This document shows, one piece after another, positions 5,115 to 6,492 of a DNA stretch of 6,492 nt. The position numbers and the translations under genes are program-made. Within the stretch, counting starts at the first letter, position 1; every line of letters starts with the position of its first letter. The notes under the pieces were generated by a model. That model had not been told where the DNA came from and did not search any database. It saw only the letters and a program-made list of their open reading frames with translations. This DNA comes from an uncultured Desulfuromonas sp. GTDB taxonomy: Bacteria; Desulfobacterota; Desulfuromonadia; Desulfuromonadales; Trichloromonadaceae. The stretch is from contig CALJLX010000584.1 in NCBI GenBank assembly GCA_937982495.1, forward strand, positions 1 through 6,492, read 5' to 3'.

Positions 5115-6492
5115 ATGGTGGAATTTATTCGCAAGCGGGACGGTCGCCTGGTCCCCTTCGAGGAAGAGAAGATCGTCGGCGCGATTCGGAAAGCGGTGCG
5201 CGCCGTCGGCGGCAGCGACATGGACAAGGCCGGGCGCATCGCCCGCCAGGTCGTCGGCATTCTCGAGGTGCTCTACAAGGACGGCCAGGTGCCGACGGTG
5301 GAGAACGTTCAGGATCTGGTGGAAAAGATCCTCATCGAAAACGGCCACGCCAAGGTGGCCAAGAACTACATTCTTTACCGCAAGCAGCGCGAGGCCCTGC
5401 GCAAAACCAAGGAGTTCATGCGCGAATCGATCGCCTCGATCGATTCCTACCTCACTCAGGAAGACTGGCGGGTCAACGAGAACGCCAACATGGGCTATTC
5501 GCTGCAAGGGCTCAACAACCACATCGCCGCCAACATCACCAGCAACTACTGGCTCAACAAGATCTATCCCGCGCCCATCGCCGACGCCCATCGCCAGGGG
5601 GATTTTCATCTGCACGACCTGGGGATGCTCTCGGTCTACTGCTGCGGCTGGGATCTCAAGGATCTGCTGCTGAAGGGTTTCACCGGCGCCTACGGCAAGG
5701 TGCAGAGCGCCCCGGCCGCCCACTTCCGCACCGCCCTCGGCCAGGCCGTGAACTTCTTCTACACCCTGCAAGGGGAGGCCGCCGGCGCCCAGGCCTTTGC
5801 CGGCTTCGATACCCTGCTCGCCCCCTTCATCCGCTATGACAAGCTCGGCTATGCCGAGGTCAAACAGGCGATGCAGGAGTTCATCTTCAACATGAACGTG
5901 CCGACCCGCGTCGGTTTCCAGACCCCCTTCACCAACATCACCTTGGATATGACCCCGCCGAAGAACATGGCGAACGAAGCGGTGATCATCGGCGGCAAGC
6001 TGATGGACGCCGTCTACGGCGATTTCCAGGATGAGATGGATCTCTTCAATCGCGCCTTCTGCGAAGTGATGATGGCCGGGGACAGCTCGGGGCGGATCTT
6101 CTCCTTTCCCATCCCCACCTACAACATCACCGCCGGTTTCGACTGGGAGAGCCCCCGTTTCCGGCCGATCTGGGAGATGACCGCCAAGTACGGCATCCCC
6201 TACTTCAGCAACTTCATCAATTCGGATATGGACCCGGAGGACGCGCGTTCGATGTGCTGCCGCCTGCGTCTCGACAACCGCGAGCTGCGCCGACGCGGGG
6301 GCGGGCTTTTCGGTTCGAATCCGCTCACCGGCTCCATCGGCGTCGTTACCCTCAATCTGCCCCGCGCCGCCTATCTGGCCGACAGCGAGCAGGCCTTCTT
6401 CGAGCGCATCGCCGAACTCATGCGCCTGGCCCAGGAATCCCTGGAGATCAAGCGCAAGCAGCTGGAGCGCTTCACCGAGGAAGGACTCTACC
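5115..6492 (+). CDS. nrdD: anaerobic (class III) ribonucleoside-triphosphate reductase, N-terminal 459 residues
   Basis: NrdD reduces ribonucleoside triphosphates to deoxyribonucleotides without oxygen, using a glycyl radical installed by the radical-SAM activase NrdG. Residues about 3-93 are the regulatory ATP-cone (VEFIRKRDGRLVPFEEEKI start). From about 115 comes the ten-stranded barrel domain with NMGYSLQGLNNHIA, the HDL motif in FHLHDLGMLSVYCCGWDL (Cys176/177), FIFNMNVPTRVGFQTPFTNI and FSFPIPTYNIT. The MCCRLRLDNREL loop carries Cys381/382, the expected region of the thiyl-radical cysteine (E. coli Cys384). Cys176/177 fall near the place of E. coli Cys175 by length. The C-terminal zinc site and radical glycine lie beyond the window, as would nrdG. 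ATG 5115 is chosen from GGGAGGG at 5101-5107, 7 nt away, and the exact match to the ATP-cone start. Reductant subtype (formate or thiol) is not decided here. Confidence 0.95.
   Translation, partial: MVEFIRKRDGRLVPFEEEKIVGAIRKAVRAVGGSDMDKAGRIARQVVGILEVLYKDGQVPTVENVQDLVEKILIENGHAKVAKNYILYRKQREALRKTKEFMRESIASIDSYLTQEDWRVNENANMGYSLQGLNNHIAANITSNYWLNKIYPAPIADAHRQGDFHLHDLGMLSVYCCGWDLKDLLLKGFTGAYGKVQSAPAAHFRTALGQAVNFFYTLQGEAAGAQAFAGFDTLLAPFIRYDKLGYAEVKQAMQEFIFNMNVPTRVGFQTPFTNITLDMTPPKNMANEAVIIGGKLMDAVYGDFQDEMDLFNRAFCEVMMAGDSSGRIFSFPIPTYNITAGFDWESPRFRPIWEMTAKYGIPYFSNFINSDMDPEDARSMCCRLRLDNRELRRRGGGLFGSNPLTGSIGVVTLNLPRAAYLADSEQAFFERIAELMRLAQESLEIKRKQLERFTEEGLY

Noticed and set aside
1..6492. CRISPR array, tRNA/rRNA genes, insertion sequences or phage genes
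   Set aside because: No regularly spaced repeats, cloverleaf-like segments, transposase motifs or terminal inverted repeats were found by reading both strands.

Overview
The window is GC-rich (mostly above 60% by eye) and densely coded. Gene content suggests a strictly or facultatively anaerobic, free-living Gram-negative bacterium: a class III (oxygen-sensitive) ribonucleotide reductase, a NikR nickel sensor, an ECF-type nickel/cobalt transporter and a c-di-GMP synthase domain. The protein style resembles the Desulfuromonadales/Geobacter group (former Deltaproteobacteria). That placement is an inference from recognition, not from a search.

Positions 1-2572 (+ strand) form a tightly packed four-gene cluster. 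It holds the 3' end of a GGDEF diguanylate cyclase gene, a tRNA-dihydrouridine synthase gene overlapping it by 8 nt, a 78-aa DUF3820-type gene 2 nt further on, and a QueG-like double [4Fe-4S] protein gene that probably overlaps its predecessor by 4 nt. A strong bidirectional intrinsic terminator at 2614-2652 separates this cluster from the convergent minus-strand genes.

Positions 2674-4863 (- strand) read nikR, then a 190-bp GC-rich gap, then cbiQ and cbiO. The last two overlap by 4 nt. NikR is the Ni(II)-responsive repressor; CbiQ and CbiO are the transmembrane coupling subunit and the ATPase of an ECF metal transporter. The substrate-binding subunit gene (cbiM/nikM, with cbiN/nikN) expected next to them is not in the window, and the gap is too short to hold it.

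Positions 4864-5114 are a divergent regulatory region between nikR and nrdD. On the nikR side there is a possible sigma70 promoter whose -10 overlaps a GTGTTACAC element, a candidate NikR operator half. On the nrdD side there are two 16-bp imperfect palindromes resembling NrdR boxes, separated by exactly 16 bp, plus a cluster of DnaA-box-like sequences, just upstream of a sigma70-like promoter. From 5115 to the end runs the 5' two thirds of nrdD (ATP-cone plus most of the catalytic domain).

No RNA gene, CRISPR array, insertion sequence or phage gene is visible. The genes are mostly recognisable families. The items most worth a second look are the nrdD control region, the ECF transporter lacking a substrate subunit, and the QueG-like iron-sulfur protein with an unusual cysteine arrangement encoded in a cluster with a tRNA-modifying enzyme.
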